A DNA stretch of 56,903 bases from GWB1-37-8 sp964603935 (GTDB lineage: Bacteria > Patescibacteriota > Microgenomatia > Levybacterales > UBA12049): the NCBI GenBank assembly GCA_964603935.1, contig CAZRWL010000005.1, forward strand, positions 1 through 56,903, given 5' to 3'. Of the stretch, positions 33,843 through 41,800 are shown piece after piece. A program made the position numbers and the translations under genes. Under the pieces are notes generated by a model. That model was not told where the DNA came from. It made no database searches and worked only from the letters and a program-made list of their open reading frames with translations. Positions within the stretch are counted from its first letter, which is position 1. The number at the start of each line of letters is the position of its first letter.

Positions 33843-33930
33843 TGTCATCCCGAATACCCTTCGGGTACTTTGCTTGTTTCGGGATCCCAATTAAATGAGG
33901 AGGAGATGCTGAAATGAATTCAGCATGACA
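33843..33930. repeat. Composite palindromic element (double hairpin, other nested insert)
   Basis: Hairpin 1 has arms ATCCCGAA (33847-33854) and TTCGGGAT (33878-33885) with a further hairpin TACCC-TTC-GGGTA (33855-33867) nested in its loop. Hairpin 2 is ATGCTGAA (33906-33913)/TTCAGCAT (33919-33926) with a short loop. Same unit as at 24300, but the nested insert is in the other hairpin. Confidence 0.85.
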
Positions 33931-33952
33931 ATAAAATAGACAAGAATAATTT

Positions 33953-34369
33953 ATGAGGATTGCGGGATATAATTTACAGGATACAAAAAGAGTTGATATT
34001 GCCCTGACCTATATCTATGGAATTGGGCGCAAAAATGTTGTAGGCATTCTTAAGAAAGCGGAAGTAGAAGCTGGTAAGAGAGTAAAGTCTTTATCCGAAG
34101 AAGAGCAAAAAAAAATCCAGAAAGTTTTGGAAGAGTATAAGCTGGAAGGAGATTTAAGGGCGGAAGTTTACGCCAATGTCAAAAGACTAAAAGAAATTGG
34201 TTCTTACAGGGGGAATCGTCATAGCAGAAATCTTCCTGTTCGTGGTCAGAGGACCCGCTCCAATGCCAGGACAAAAAGAGGGAAAAGAGTTACGATTGGA
34301 GCAATTAAAAAAGAAGAAGTAGCAAAAACAGCTCCGGCAGCTGGCGGAAAAAAGGAGGCAGCAAAGTAA
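33953..34369 (+). CDS. rpsM: 30S ribosomal protein S13
   Basis: 138 aa. MRIAGYNLQDTKRVDIALTYIYGIG and SYRGNRHSRNLPVRGQRTRSNARTKRG are typical; a C-terminal EEVAKTAPAAGGKKEAAK tail is extra. Confidence 0.96.
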   Translation: MRIAGYNLQDTKRVDIALTYIYGIGRKNVVGILKKAEVEAGKRVKSLSEEEQKKIQKVLEEYKLEGDLRAEVYANVKRLKEIGSYRGNRHSRNLPVRGQRTRSNARTKRGKRVTIGAIKKEEVAKTAPAAGGKKEAAK

Positions 34370-34375
34370 TCTTGT

Positions 34376-34777
34376 ATGGCAGACGTTAAAGAAGAAAAAA
34401 AAGTTAAAATTAAAAAATCTCAAGTGAAGGTTTCGGCAAGCGGACGAGCATACATAACCTCCACATTCAATAACACTCTAATAACGATTACGAATGACAA
34501 GGGAGATGTTATTGGATGGAGTTCTGCCGGATCCGCAGGTTTTAAAGGCACCAGAAAATCAACGCCTTTTGCCGCAACGCAGGCAATGGAGGCTGTTGTC
34601 AAGAAGGCTATTTCAAAAGGTTTGAAAACAGTTGAGGCGTACGTTAAAGGGCCGGGAGCAGGCAGGGATTCCGCATTACGCGCTATTAAAAGCGGTGGGT
34701 TATCTATTTCTTTGATCGCAGACATAACGCCTGTTCCGCACAATGGCCCAAGAGCAAAGAAAAAAAGAAGAATCTAA
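34376..34777 (+). CDS. rpsK: 30S ribosomal protein S11
   Basis: 133 aa. YITSTFNNTLITITNDKGDVI, GTRKSTPFAATQAMEA and TPVPHNGPRAKKKRRI are conserved. Confidence 0.97.
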   Translation: MADVKEEKKVKIKKSQVKVSASGRAYITSTFNNTLITITNDKGDVIGWSSAGSAGFKGTRKSTPFAATQAMEAVVKKAISKGLKTVEAYVKGPGAGRDSALRAIKSGGLSISLIADITPVPHNGPRAKKKRRI

Positions 34778-34780
34778 AAT

Positions 34781-35389
34781 ATGGCAAGGTATACCGGACC
34801 AAAACACAAAATAGCAAGGAGAGAAGGAGTAAATATTCTTGAAAAAGAATCTGTGAGTTTACAGAGACGTTTGAATACTCCTCCGGGTGGAATTCACGGA
34901 AGAAAGATGAGGAGAAGACTTTCGGAATTCGGACAACAATTGCGTGAAAAACAAAAAGCAAAGGCAATATACGGGCTTTTGGAAAAACAATTTAGCAACT
35001 TAGTCAAAACGGTTGGCAAAAAGAAAGGCGATACGGGAGAATTGCTGATGTCTCTTTTGGAAACAAGGCTTGATAATGTGATTTACCGTTTGGGTTTTGC
35101 TAAAACAAGAGCGCATGCCCGCCAAATAGTTGGACATAGGCATGTTCTTATTAACGGGAAAAAACTAAATATACCCTCTTATCAAGTTAGGGTAAATGAT
35201 GTTATTTCATTAACTTTGCAAGCGCAGAAGAACACTCAAGTATTGGCTTTGCTGGAGGAAAAAGATAAAATTATTATGCCTTTCCTGAAAAGGCAGGGAA
35301 CCAGCGGGACGCTTTTAAGAATGCCAAAAAAGGATGATGTTCAGGTTCCGTTCGATTTACAATTGATTATTGAATATTATTCAAGATAA
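34781..35389 (+). CDS. rpsD: 30S ribosomal protein S4
   Basis: 202 aa. MARYTGPKHKIARREGVN; the S4 RNA-binding domain reads LLETRLDNVIYRLGFAKTRAHARQIVGHRHVLINGK. The cysteine-free type (no N-terminal zinc knuckle). Its last codons contain the promoter for rpoA. Confidence 0.96.
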   Translation: MARYTGPKHKIARREGVNILEKESVSLQRRLNTPPGGIHGRKMRRRLSEFGQQLREKQKAKAIYGLLEKQFSNLVKTVGKKKGDTGELLMSLLETRLDNVIYRLGFAKTRAHARQIVGHRHVLINGKKLNIPSYQVRVNDVISLTLQAQKNTQVLALLEEKDKIIMPFLKRQGTSGTLLRMPKKDDVQVPFDLQLIIEYYSR

Positions 35390-35398
35390 TGGTACAAT
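35370..35398 (+). promoter_or_regulatory. Internal promoter of rpoA
   Basis: TTGAAT (35370-35375), 17-nt spacer, TACAAT (35393-35398) preceded by TGG, then 7 nt to ATG 35406. It lies over the rpsD stop and predicts a leaderless rpoA transcript. Confidence 0.6.
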
Positions 35399-35405
35399 AT
35401 CATTT

Positions 35406-36329
35406 ATGGCAAATCCGACGTTTAAAGTAAAAGAGGAAAAAATTGAAGAAAATCACAGCGAATTTGTAGTGGAGCCTTTAGAGCCGGGATATGGGCATAC
35501 ATTGGGAAATGCAATGAGGCGAACACTTCTTACTTCTATTCCCGGAGCGGCTGTAACGTCTGTCAAAATAACAGGTGTCAAACATAAATTTTCTACGATT
35601 CCCGGAGTTAAGGAAAATGTCGTTGATCTTTTGCTTAATATAAAAGGTTTAAATTTCCGTTTGCTTGATGGTGTAGATAAGGGTAAAGTATCCCTGTCCG
35701 TAAAAGGACCGAAGAAAATAACAGGAGTAGATTTCGATCTTCCTGAAAGCGTTGAAATTGCCAATAAAGATCATTATGTGGCCTCTATCAATGATAAGAA
35801 AGCGAAACTTGAAATAGAATTAACTGTCGAGCAGGGAATGGGGTACTCATCCGCAGAGGAAAGAAGAGCTAATCAGCTTGGCATAATCCCAACAGATGCG
35901 GTTTTTACTCCTGTCAAAAGAGTTAGCTACGAAATAACAGCTACCAGGGTTGGACGGCAGACAGATTTGGACAAATTGATATTAAATGTCTGGACAAATG
36001 GAGTCGTAAGTCCAAAAAACGCATTGGAAGAAGCATCAAGGATTTTAACGTCATATTTTTTGCAAATTCATGAACCAAAAGCTGTAACTTCTCCTGAAAA
36101 CGCAAACGGAACATCATCTCTTTCGGAAAATGTTTCAAAATTAACAATAGATGAATTAGATTTGCCGACCCGAATTTACAATAGCTTAAGAAATAGTGGA
36201 ATCGAAACGTTGGGACAACTTTTGTCAGCAACGAGAAAAGATTTAATGTCGATGCGAAATATGGGGAGCAAATCCATTGCGACCATTGAAGAAAAACTTA
36301 AAGGAAAAGGCGTTTCGTTGGCAAGCTAG
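35406..36329 (+). CDS. rpoA: DNA-directed RNA polymerase subunit alpha
   Basis: 307 aa from ATG 35406 (MANPTFKVKEEK). The N-terminal dimerisation domain has VEPLEPGYGHTLGNAMRRTLLTSIPG; the C-terminal domain has DLPTRIYNSLRNSGIETLGQLLSATRKDLMSMRNMG. An ATG 12 codons upstream lies inside the -35 region and was rejected. Confidence 0.96.
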   Translation: MANPTFKVKEEKIEENHSEFVVEPLEPGYGHTLGNAMRRTLLTSIPGAAVTSVKITGVKHKFSTIPGVKENVVDLLLNIKGLNFRLLDGVDKGKVSLSVKGPKKITGVDFDLPESVEIANKDHYVASINDKKAKLEIELTVEQGMGYSSAEERRANQLGIIPTDAVFTPVKRVSYEITATRVGRQTDLDKLILNVWTNGVVSPKNALEEASRILTSYFLQIHEPKAVTSPENANGTSSLSENVSKLTIDELDLPTRIYNSLRNSGIETLGQLLSATRKDLMSMRNMGSKSIATIEEKLKGKGVSLAS

Positions 36330-36460
36330 ACGATAGAAACTAGATAATAGAAGATAGAAATTTGAAGATTGAAGATAGAGGGTAGAGAGAGCCGTTTTCT
36401 ATCTTCCAACTTCTACCTTCAAGCACTACTTTCCATTTTCTATTTTCTACGGTCAAGTTT
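36330..36460. repeat. Word-built long imperfect hairpin between rpoA and rplQ
   Basis: The left part (36330-36397) is purine-rich with repeated GATAGAA and AGATTGAA words; the right part (36398-36455) is pyrimidine-rich with TTCTATCTT and TTTTCTATTTTC words complementary to them. The transcript could form a stem of about 50 bp with many mismatches. Confidence 0.65.
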
Positions 36461-36464
36461 ACAT

Positions 36465-36941
36465 ATGAGGAAGAATGTTTTTGGAAGACAATTTAGCAGG
36501 GATACAAATCAAAGAAAATCGCTTTTCAAAAGCCTAATTTCTTCTTTGATTTTGGACGAAAGCATAAAGACAACTTTGGAAAAAGCAAAAGCAATAAAAG
36601 GGGATGTTGATAAAATAGTTAATAAAGCAAAAAAGGGAAATGATATTCTTAAAACCCAGCTTTTACAGCGTCATCTCGGCATAGAAGCATTAAAAAAAGT
36701 AATAAAAGACATAGCGCCCAGATTCAAAGATCGAAATAGCGGATACGTCAAAATGGTAAAGTTAGGCAGAAGATTTTCGGATAACGCAGATATGGTTTTG
36801 ATGGAATGGTCGGTAAAGACGGAGATAAAAAATGATATTAAGGAGCTAGCTGCGGGAAAAGTTGAGGAAAAGCCAAAATTAACAAAAGCAACAAAAACAG
36901 TTAGGAAAGAAAATACAAAGAGAAAGGCTGTAAAAAAGTAA
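36465..36941 (+). CDS. rplQ: 50S ribosomal protein L17
   Basis: 158 aa from ATG 36465. MRKNVFGRQFSRDTNQRKSLFKSLISSLI and ITTLEKAKAIKG-like segment identify L17; the C-terminal third is a Lys-rich extension. A longer frame reading into the hairpin repeat was rejected. The stop shares a base with the rplM start. Confidence 0.94.
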   Translation: MRKNVFGRQFSRDTNQRKSLFKSLISSLILDESIKTTLEKAKAIKGDVDKIVNKAKKGNDILKTQLLQRHLGIEALKKVIKDIAPRFKDRNSGYVKMVKLGRRFSDNADMVLMEWSVKTEIKNDIKELAAGKVEEKPKLTKATKTVRKENTKRKAVKK

Positions 36942-37363
36942 TGAAAGATGTAACGAAAGCAACGAGAATATCGAACGTAAAAAGATCATGGCATCTTTTT
37001 GATGTCAAGGGAAAAATTCTTGGAAGAGTTTCCAGCGAAATCGCGCAAGTTTTAATAGGAAAATCAAAGCCGTATTTTGTTAATAATTTGGATTGCGGAG
37101 ATTATGCCGTAGTGACAAATGCAAAAGAAGTTAGAATAACAGGGAAAAAGGAAGTATTGAAAAAATATTCCCGCCATTCAGGTTTCCCGGGAGGATACAG
37201 AGAGGAAACGCTTATGGATTTGAGAAAAAGAAATCCTACGGATATAATAAGATTTGCAGTTTTGGGCATGCTGCCTCAGAATAAATTAAGAGATAGAATG
37301 TTAACCCGCTTGTTTATTTTTGAAGGTGCGGAGCACGATTACAAGGATAGGTTTAAGAAATAA
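36941..37363 (+). CDS. rplM: 50S ribosomal protein L13
   Basis: 140 aa. SWHLFDVKGKILGRVSSEIAQVLIGK, RHSGFPGGYREETLMDL and AVLGMLPQNKLRDRMLTRLFIFEG are conserved. Confidence 0.96.
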   Translation: MKDVTKATRISNVKRSWHLFDVKGKILGRVSSEIAQVLIGKSKPYFVNNLDCGDYAVVTNAKEVRITGKKEVLKKYSRHSGFPGGYREETLMDLRKRNPTDIIRFAVLGMLPQNKLRDRMLTRLFIFEGAEHDYKDRFKK

Positions 37364-37365
37364 TT

Positions 37366-37812
37366 ATGGATACGAAAATTGAGGAAAAAAAAGACTTTGT
37401 TTTTGCCATTGGAAGACGGAAGTCGTCAGTTGCGGAGGTACGCCTTTACAAAAAAGATGCAACAGTTTGGGGAACAACAGTGGTTAAAAAAGGAGAAATT
37501 TTTGTTAATAATAAGCATGCCGCAGATTATTTTGGCAAAAATTTTGAAAGAGTTTATGGACAGCCTTTTCAAATTACAAATACGGAAAACAAATTTGCGG
37601 TATCCATTAAGGTTATTGGCGGAGGGAAAATGGGTCAGCTTGATGCTGCAGTTTTAGCCATAGCAAGAGCTCTGAACAGAGTTGACAGCGAAAAGTTTCA
37701 TTCTGTTCTTAAGAAGAAGGAAATGCTTACTCGGGATCCGAGAGTCAGGGAAAGAAGAAAAGTCGGCATGGGCGGAAAATCCAGAAGAAGAAAACAATCA
37801 CCAAAGAGATAA
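37366..37812 (+). CDS. rpsI: 30S ribosomal protein S9
   Basis: 148 aa. AIGRRKSSVAEVRLYKK, IKVIGGGKMGQLDAAVLAIARAL and the terminal RRKQSPKR that contacts P-site tRNA. Last gene of the ribosomal cluster. Confidence 0.96.
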   Translation: MDTKIEEKKDFVFAIGRRKSSVAEVRLYKKDATVWGTTVVKKGEIFVNNKHAADYFGKNFERVYGQPFQITNTENKFAVSIKVIGGGKMGQLDAAVLAIARALNRVDSEKFHSVLKKKEMLTRDPRVRERRKVGMGGKSRRRKQSPKR

Positions 37813-37838
37813 TCTTACCCCTTCCTTCTCCTTTCTGC

Positions 37839-37844
37839 TAGAAT
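37839..37844 (+). promoter_or_regulatory. -10 box of the helicase gene
   Basis: TAGAAT, 7 nt before ATG 37852; the -35 (TTACCC at 37815) is weak. Predicted leaderless. Confidence 0.45.
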
Positions 37845-37851
37845 ATTATTA

Positions 37852-39273
37852 ATGGAAATAGTATGGGTAGCAATTGCTGTTTGGATTCTTGGCACCATTT
37901 TTAAAAATGTTACTAAAAGTTTTCAAGGAATTCGACAGAGTCCTCAAGTCTTCAATAATGTTCTTGAGCCTAATCTAAATGTAAAAAAAACTGACATTTC
38001 AAATATTAAATTGAGTGAAGAGCAACGGAAATTATTCAATAAGCTTGAGAATTCAACAGCAAACATCTTTATTACTGGTAAAGCTGGTACTGGTAAATCA
38101 ATACTTTTGCAGTATTTTAAGCAAAATTCTAAAAAGAAGTTAGTTGTTGTTGCTCCGACAGGAGTTGCGGCGCTTAATGTTGGAGGACAAACAATTCATT
38201 CGCTTTTTAGAATTCCTCCATCTTTTATCGCTAAAAATAGCTTAATGGCTCCAGATAGTAAAACTACGATGTTACTTAGGAATATAGATGCAATAGTTAT
38301 AGACGAAATCTCTATGGTTAGAGCGGATTTAATGGATGCAATTGATCATCGTTTGAGACAGGCTCATTCCAATAATTTTCCTTTCGGAGGAATTCAGATA
38401 ATTATGTTTGGAGACTTATATCAATTACCTCCCGTTGTAAGCGACCCTGAGTTGCATAAATATTTTGCAGATAATCATGATGGATATTATTTTTTTAACG
38501 CTCATGTTTGGAATAATTCCTTGCCTGAGATTTATGAATTAAAATATATATTTAGGCAGGAAGACGAAGTTTTTAGAAAAATTCTTAACGCTATTCGCAC
38601 AAAAGATCTTTCCGAGCAAGTCTTATTAGATCTTAATGGTAGATCAAAAGTTTCAATACCCGTAGATGGTGTGGTTATTCTTGCTACGACAAATAGCTCA
38701 GTTAATGAAATAAATCAGAATCGTCTTGCTCAACTTGAAGGAAAAGAATATGAATATCGAGCTATAATTTCTGGTAATTTAGAGAGGTCTTCTTTTCCTA
38801 CCGAAGAGATTCTGCATCTCAAAAAAGGCGCTCAAGTAATGTTTTTAAGAAATGACAGGTCAAAACGGTGGGTAAACGGTACGTTAGGCAAAATACATAG
38901 TTTATCGGAAAAGGAAGTTAAAGTAAGCATTGATGGAATCGTATATCCCGTACTTCAGGAGACTTGGAAAAAAATAAAATACTATTATGATAGACAGAAG
39001 CATTCAGTTGAGGAGGAAATAATTAGTTCATTTACTCAAATTCCCTTAAGGCTTGCGTGGGCTATTACAATTCATAAATCGCAAGGTCAGACTTACAAAG
39101 CAGTAGCGGTTGACATGGGGTCTGGAGCATTTGCGCATGGTCAGACATATGTTGCTTTAAGTAGATGCAAGAGTCTTGAAGGACTATATTTAAAAAGAGA
39201 GATAAGTCGCGAAGACATAATAGTAGATACTACAGTAATTAATTTTATGAATAAGGTAAACATGCAAGAGTAA
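37852..39273 (+). CDS. Pif1-like helicase with N-terminal membrane segment
   Basis: 473 aa superfamily 1B helicase. Walker A ITGKAGTGKS (residues 76-83), PTGVAALNVGGQTIHSLF, Walker B VIDEISM, GDLYQLPPV (motif III), and late motifs WAITIHKSQGQTY and YVALSRCKSLEGLYL. Residues 1-18 (MEIVWVAIAVWILGTIF) are a hydrophobic helix, unusual for this family, so it may be membrane-tethered. Pif1/RecD2-like enzymes unwind DNA 5' to 3' at forks and G-quadruplexes. It converges with the leftward TIR operon. Confidence 0.88.
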   Translation: MEIVWVAIAVWILGTIFKNVTKSFQGIRQSPQVFNNVLEPNLNVKKTDISNIKLSEEQRKLFNKLENSTANIFITGKAGTGKSILLQYFKQNSKKKLVVVAPTGVAALNVGGQTIHSLFRIPPSFIAKNSLMAPDSKTTMLLRNIDAIVIDEISMVRADLMDAIDHRLRQAHSNNFPFGGIQIIMFGDLYQLPPVVSDPELHKYFADNHDGYYFFNAHVWNNSLPEIYELKYIFRQEDEVFRKILNAIRTKDLSEQVLLDLNGRSKVSIPVDGVVILATTNSSVNEINQNRLAQLEGKEYEYRAIISGNLERSSFPTEEILHLKKGAQVMFLRNDRSKRWVNGTLGKIHSLSEKEVKVSIDGIVYPVLQETWKKIKYYYDRQKHSVEEEIISSFTQIPLRLAWAITIHKSQGQTYKAVAVDMGSGAFAHGQTYVALSRCKSLEGLYLKREISREDIIVDTTVINFMNKVNMQE

Positions 39274-39298
39274 TTTGTCCTTATGAGATAGAAGTGAG

Positions 39299-39439
39299 CT
39301 AGAAGTATTTTATTTGAGGTTGGGTGTTGATGCGCATACTTTTCTGAACGAATTTCTCCGCTACTTTCTCAGCTTTTTCGACAAGTTTTACGATTTTCTC
39401 ATATTGTTCTTTTGTATCTTTATGCCTCGCAGATTTCAT
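39299..39439 (-). CDS. 46-aa basic/charged small protein, unknown
   Basis: Reads MKSARHKDTKEQYEKIVKLV and continues as a predicted single charged coil helix, ending in QIKYF. TATAAA (39446-39451, minus) lies 6 nt before the ATG, and TTGACT-18-TAATAT also fits here, so it appears to be transcribed on its own. It follows the TIR gene on the same strand. No family recognised. Confidence 0.5.
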   Translation of the reverse strand: MKSARHKDTKEQYEKIVKLVEKAEKVAEKFVQKSMRINTQPQIKYF

Positions 39440-39445
39440 ATTAAT

Positions 39446-39451
39446 TTTATA
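39446..39451 (-). promoter_or_regulatory. -10 box of the 46-aa protein gene
   Basis: Minus strand TATAAA, 6 nt upstream of ATG. Confidence 0.4.
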
Positions 39452-39470
39452 TTACACTTTACCGACATAA

Positions 39471-40097
39471 TTAGTCAATAGACACTTTATACTTTTTCCG
39501 CAAACATTCTTTTAACATATTTAAACCATAGGCATTTTTGATCTGGGAATTAGTTTTTATCGCTTTTGCGATTTGCGTTAACTGACTATGAGATAAATCA
39601 TTGCATTTGCATAAAATTTGAATTGTTGCATTTGCAACTTCAAAAGAAATACTTTTGCAAAAAGCGTGAACAATCGAATTAAGGGCTTTTTGATAATAAA
39701 TGGATTGAGACTCATGGAAAAGTCCAATCTGAGCAATTGTTAAAGCGAGATTATTTACACCATTTTTATATTGAAGTGCCTGATATTTTCCAATAAAACC
39801 ATAAGGATTTACCTCATCAAGTTTAATAGGTATTATTTTTTTCTTAAGACAAACAGCTATTCCAGTTTCTTGATCTGTAAAAGGAGATTCTTTGAATTCT
39901 CTCGAAATGAGAGGTATAAAAAAGTCGGCATTTATTATGGATTTAATAATCTCCTCTTCCCATATTGCAGATCCGAGTATATCGTCATGGGCTATAAAAG
40001 TTTCATATCCACAGAAATTTTCCAGATAGGATTTAAACTCTCCGCCTATGAGTTTTTGCTTTGAAGAATAACTTATGAAAACAGAAATCCTGTCCAT
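39471..40097 (-). CDS. TIR-domain protein
   Basis: 208 aa. N-terminal TIR fold: ISVFISYSSKQKL (strand A), a BB-loop region, IWEEEIIKSIINADFFIPLIS (strand D), then SPFTDQETGIAV with the probable NAD-cleaving Glu77, and KKIIPIKLDE. Residues from about 125 are helical and unassigned. Bacterial TIR proteins hydrolyse NAD+ or make cyclic ADP-ribose, often in phage defence. Here the gene ends an operon of ECF sigma, two membrane proteins and IPP isomerase, with a 6-nt gap after idi. No classic defence partner (NLR, Thoeris) is nearby. Confidence 0.82.
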   Translation of the reverse strand: MDRISVFISYSSKQKLIGGEFKSYLENFCGYETFIAHDDILGSAIWEEEIIKSIINADFFIPLISREFKESPFTDQETGIAVCLKKKIIPIKLDEVNPYGFIGKYQALQYKNGVNNLALTIAQIGLFHESQSIYYQKALNSIVHAFCKSISFEVANATIQILCKCNDLSHSQLTQIAKAIKTNSQIKNAYGLNMLKECLRKKYKVSID

Positions 40098-40103
40098 GTT
40101 AAT

Positions 40104-40661
40104 TTATGATACGTGCCAAGAGTAGAGATTTAGGAATTTTTTGTTTTTTGACAGGAGTTTTGTTTCCATTTCGCACCAGACGGAGTAAGTGCCGGGTTTG
40201 TCATTAATTTCCTTTAAGAAATCTTCCCATTTAACGCACCTCACATTTTCTACTTCATTCTTGTTTATTATGGGTTTTTGATCCGAAAAAGCAATGAAAA
40301 CAGGGCAGATTTCATTCTCAACAATTCCGTTCATCTCCGCTTTGTAAGCAAAATCAGGTAATATTTCATGAACGTTTTTTAATTCAATTCCCAATTCAAG
40401 TTTAGTTCTTCTTTTTACAGCATTTTCATTTGATTCATTTAGCATTGGATGGCCGCAACATGAATTAGACCAGACAAGGGGAAAAGTTTTTTTCTTACTG
40501 CTTCTTTGCGCAAGCAGTAACTCTCCTTTTGAATTAAAAAGAAATAAAGAAAAAGCTCTATGCAAAGGCGTATTGGCATTGTGCGTTGTAAGTTTTGGAG
40601 AAGTGCCCAAAACCTTATTATTTTTATCAACCAAAACTACGTATTCCTCTATTTTTTCCAT
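40104..40661 (-). CDS. idi: Isopentenyl-diphosphate isomerase, type 1
   Basis: 185 aa from ATG 40661 (MEKIEEYVVLVDK). Nudix-like isomerase with NSCCGHP (catalytic Cys), an acidic metal site, and GIVENEICPVF (catalytic Glu). Interconverts IPP and DMAPP, completing the mevalonate route encoded on the other strand from 41801. It overlaps the upstream membrane-protein gene by 13 nt. Confidence 0.9.
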   Translation of the reverse strand: MEKIEEYVVLVDKNNKVLGTSPKLTTHNANTPLHRAFSLFLFNSKGELLLAQRSSKKKTFPLVWSNSCCGHPMLNESNENAVKRRTKLELGIELKNVHEILPDFAYKAEMNGIVENEICPVFIAFSDQKPIINKNEVENVRCVKWEDFLKEINDKPGTYSVWCEMETKLLSKNKKFLNLYSWHVS

Positions 40662-40966
40662 AACGCCAGTAAAAAACTTATAAGTAAATAAAGCAATAAT
40701 GCTTGCCAAAAAATAATTGAGATAAGAGCGGTGCTTAAGATTATTGAGATAAATTCCCGTCGGAGCCCGTACACATTGATTAAAAATGCTCCAACTCTTC
40801 CTAATATAAAAAACACGAAAAGCCCGATAAAGGGAGAAAAAATTACAGGTAAAAGCACAGGACGTCTGGTAACTTCCCTAATTGTTGAAAAAGGATGAAA
40901 GGTAAGTCCCAAAAGTGTTTTTGTCCAGATATAGGCAATAAAAATTAAAAAAGTTCTTTTTTTCAT
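40649..40966 (-). CDS. Small multi-helix membrane protein, unknown
   Basis: 105 aa with three hydrophobic stretches (about residues 5-22, 37-60 and 73-100). A YxxTKTLLGLTFHPFSTIREVTRRP-like stretch between helices resembles Yip1-type membrane proteins only loosely. Third gene of the sigma operon. Function not recognised. Confidence 0.6.
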   Translation of the reverse strand: MKKRTFLIFIAYIWTKTLLGLTFHPFSTIREVTRRPVLLPVIFSPFIGLFVFFILGRVGAFLINVYGLRREFISIILSTALISIIFWQALLLYLLISFLLALWKK

Positions 40967-40968
40967 CT

Positions 40969-41202
40969 TTATAATTTTCCGAAAATTTTCAAAATAAACT
41001 CATCATATCTTTTTCCAAGAATAGCATGAAAAATTAAGGTGAGTATAAAAGCAAAAGGAATTAAGATTCTCCACGGATGGTTTCCAAACCAAAAACTGAC
41101 AGAAGTAAATAATCTTGGCAAAAACATTCCTTTTATTAATTTTTCTTGTTCCTGCGCTCTTTCTTGTAATCTACTAAGAAACTGTTGCTCGTTCATATGC
41201 AA
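40969..41202 (-). CDS. Small single-helix membrane protein, possible anti-sigma
   Basis: 75-77 aa (ATG 41202 or 41196). A charged N-terminal helix (EQQFLSRLQERAQEQEKL) is followed by one membrane helix (about residues 46-62). It overlaps the ECF sigma gene by 21-29 nt; a one-helix membrane protein encoded right after an ECF sigma is a typical anti-sigma position, but no ZAS zinc motif is present. Role is inference. Confidence 0.5.
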   Translation of the reverse strand: MHMNEQQFLSRLQERAQEQEKLIKGMFLPRLFTSVSFWFGNHPWRILIPFAFILTLIFHAILGKRYDEFILKIFGKL

Positions 41203-41719
41203 TTTTGAAGCTTTGGCGGGCTCTGAAAAGTAAAGATTCAGCTGCCTTAAATGATAAATTCAGAGTTTTGGCAATTTCCTTAACCGGGATTTCCTTTTCG
41301 TAACGAAGCTTGAGAATTATTTTATAGTCATGGGATAGGTTGTGAAGAACCGCTTCTATTTTGTCTCTGATTTTGTTTTTTTCAAATTGGAATTCCGGCT
41401 GATAAATTTCATCTGCAAATATCTGTAAAAACGGAGCTTGAGACAAAAGTATGGATTTTATTTTTTGCTTTCTGTAAAAATCAACCATTTTGTTGTGCGC
41501 GATGCGATAAAGCCAGGCGGATGTATTTTCTTTTTTTCTGAGTAAAGATAGAGAATCAATTGCTTCCAAAAAAACATCATTGGTTAAGTCCTCCGCGTCT
41601 TCAAGGCGCGGAAGTTTTCGAGTCAAATATGACAATATTTTTGGCGAGTAAGACTTGTAGAACTGGACTGCGGCTTTACTGTCTCCAGCCAGAATCCGTT
41701 TTATGAAAGACAGGGACAT
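41174..41719 (-). CDS. ECF-type RNA polymerase sigma factor
   Basis: 181 aa. Sigma region 2 (LEDAEDLTNDVFLEAIDSL, WLYRIAHNKMVDFYRK) and region 4 (LSHDYKIILKLRYEKEIPVKEIAKTLNLSFKAAESLLFRARQSF) with little between them. Heads a leftward operon with two small membrane proteins, idi and a TIR gene. Start fixed by TATAAT 6 nt upstream (leaderless). Target promoters are unknown. Confidence 0.88.
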   Translation of the reverse strand: MSLSFIKRILAGDSKAAVQFYKSYSPKILSYLTRKLPRLEDAEDLTNDVFLEAIDSLSLLRKKENTSAWLYRIAHNKMVDFYRKQKIKSILLSQAPFLQIFADEIYQPEFQFEKNKIRDKIEAVLHNLSHDYKIILKLRYEKEIPVKEIAKTLNLSFKAAESLLFRARQSFKIAYERATVS

Positions 41720-41725
41720 GCGCTA

Positions 41726-41731
41726 ATTATA
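41726..41731 (-). promoter_or_regulatory. Extended -10 promoter of the sigma operon
   Basis: Minus strand TGCTATAAT, 6 nt before the ATG at 41719; no clear -35. Confidence 0.55.
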
Positions 41732-41789
41732 GCAGATTTTCGATTCGAATGATTTTGAGGTGAATTACGACTAAAATATGTAAGGGACA

Positions 41790-41795
41790 TATAAG
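41790..41795 (+). promoter_or_regulatory. Probable -10 of the mevalonate operon
   Basis: TATAAG, 5 nt before ATG 41801; TTACGA is 19 nt further up. The mevalonate and sigma operons are divergent with 81 nt between starts. Confidence 0.4.
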
Positions 41796-41800
41796 CGCTT

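Noticed and set aside
39771..40064. 97-codon frame antisense to the TIR gene
   Set aside because: Shadow frame without any domain; the TIR motifs fix the coding strand.
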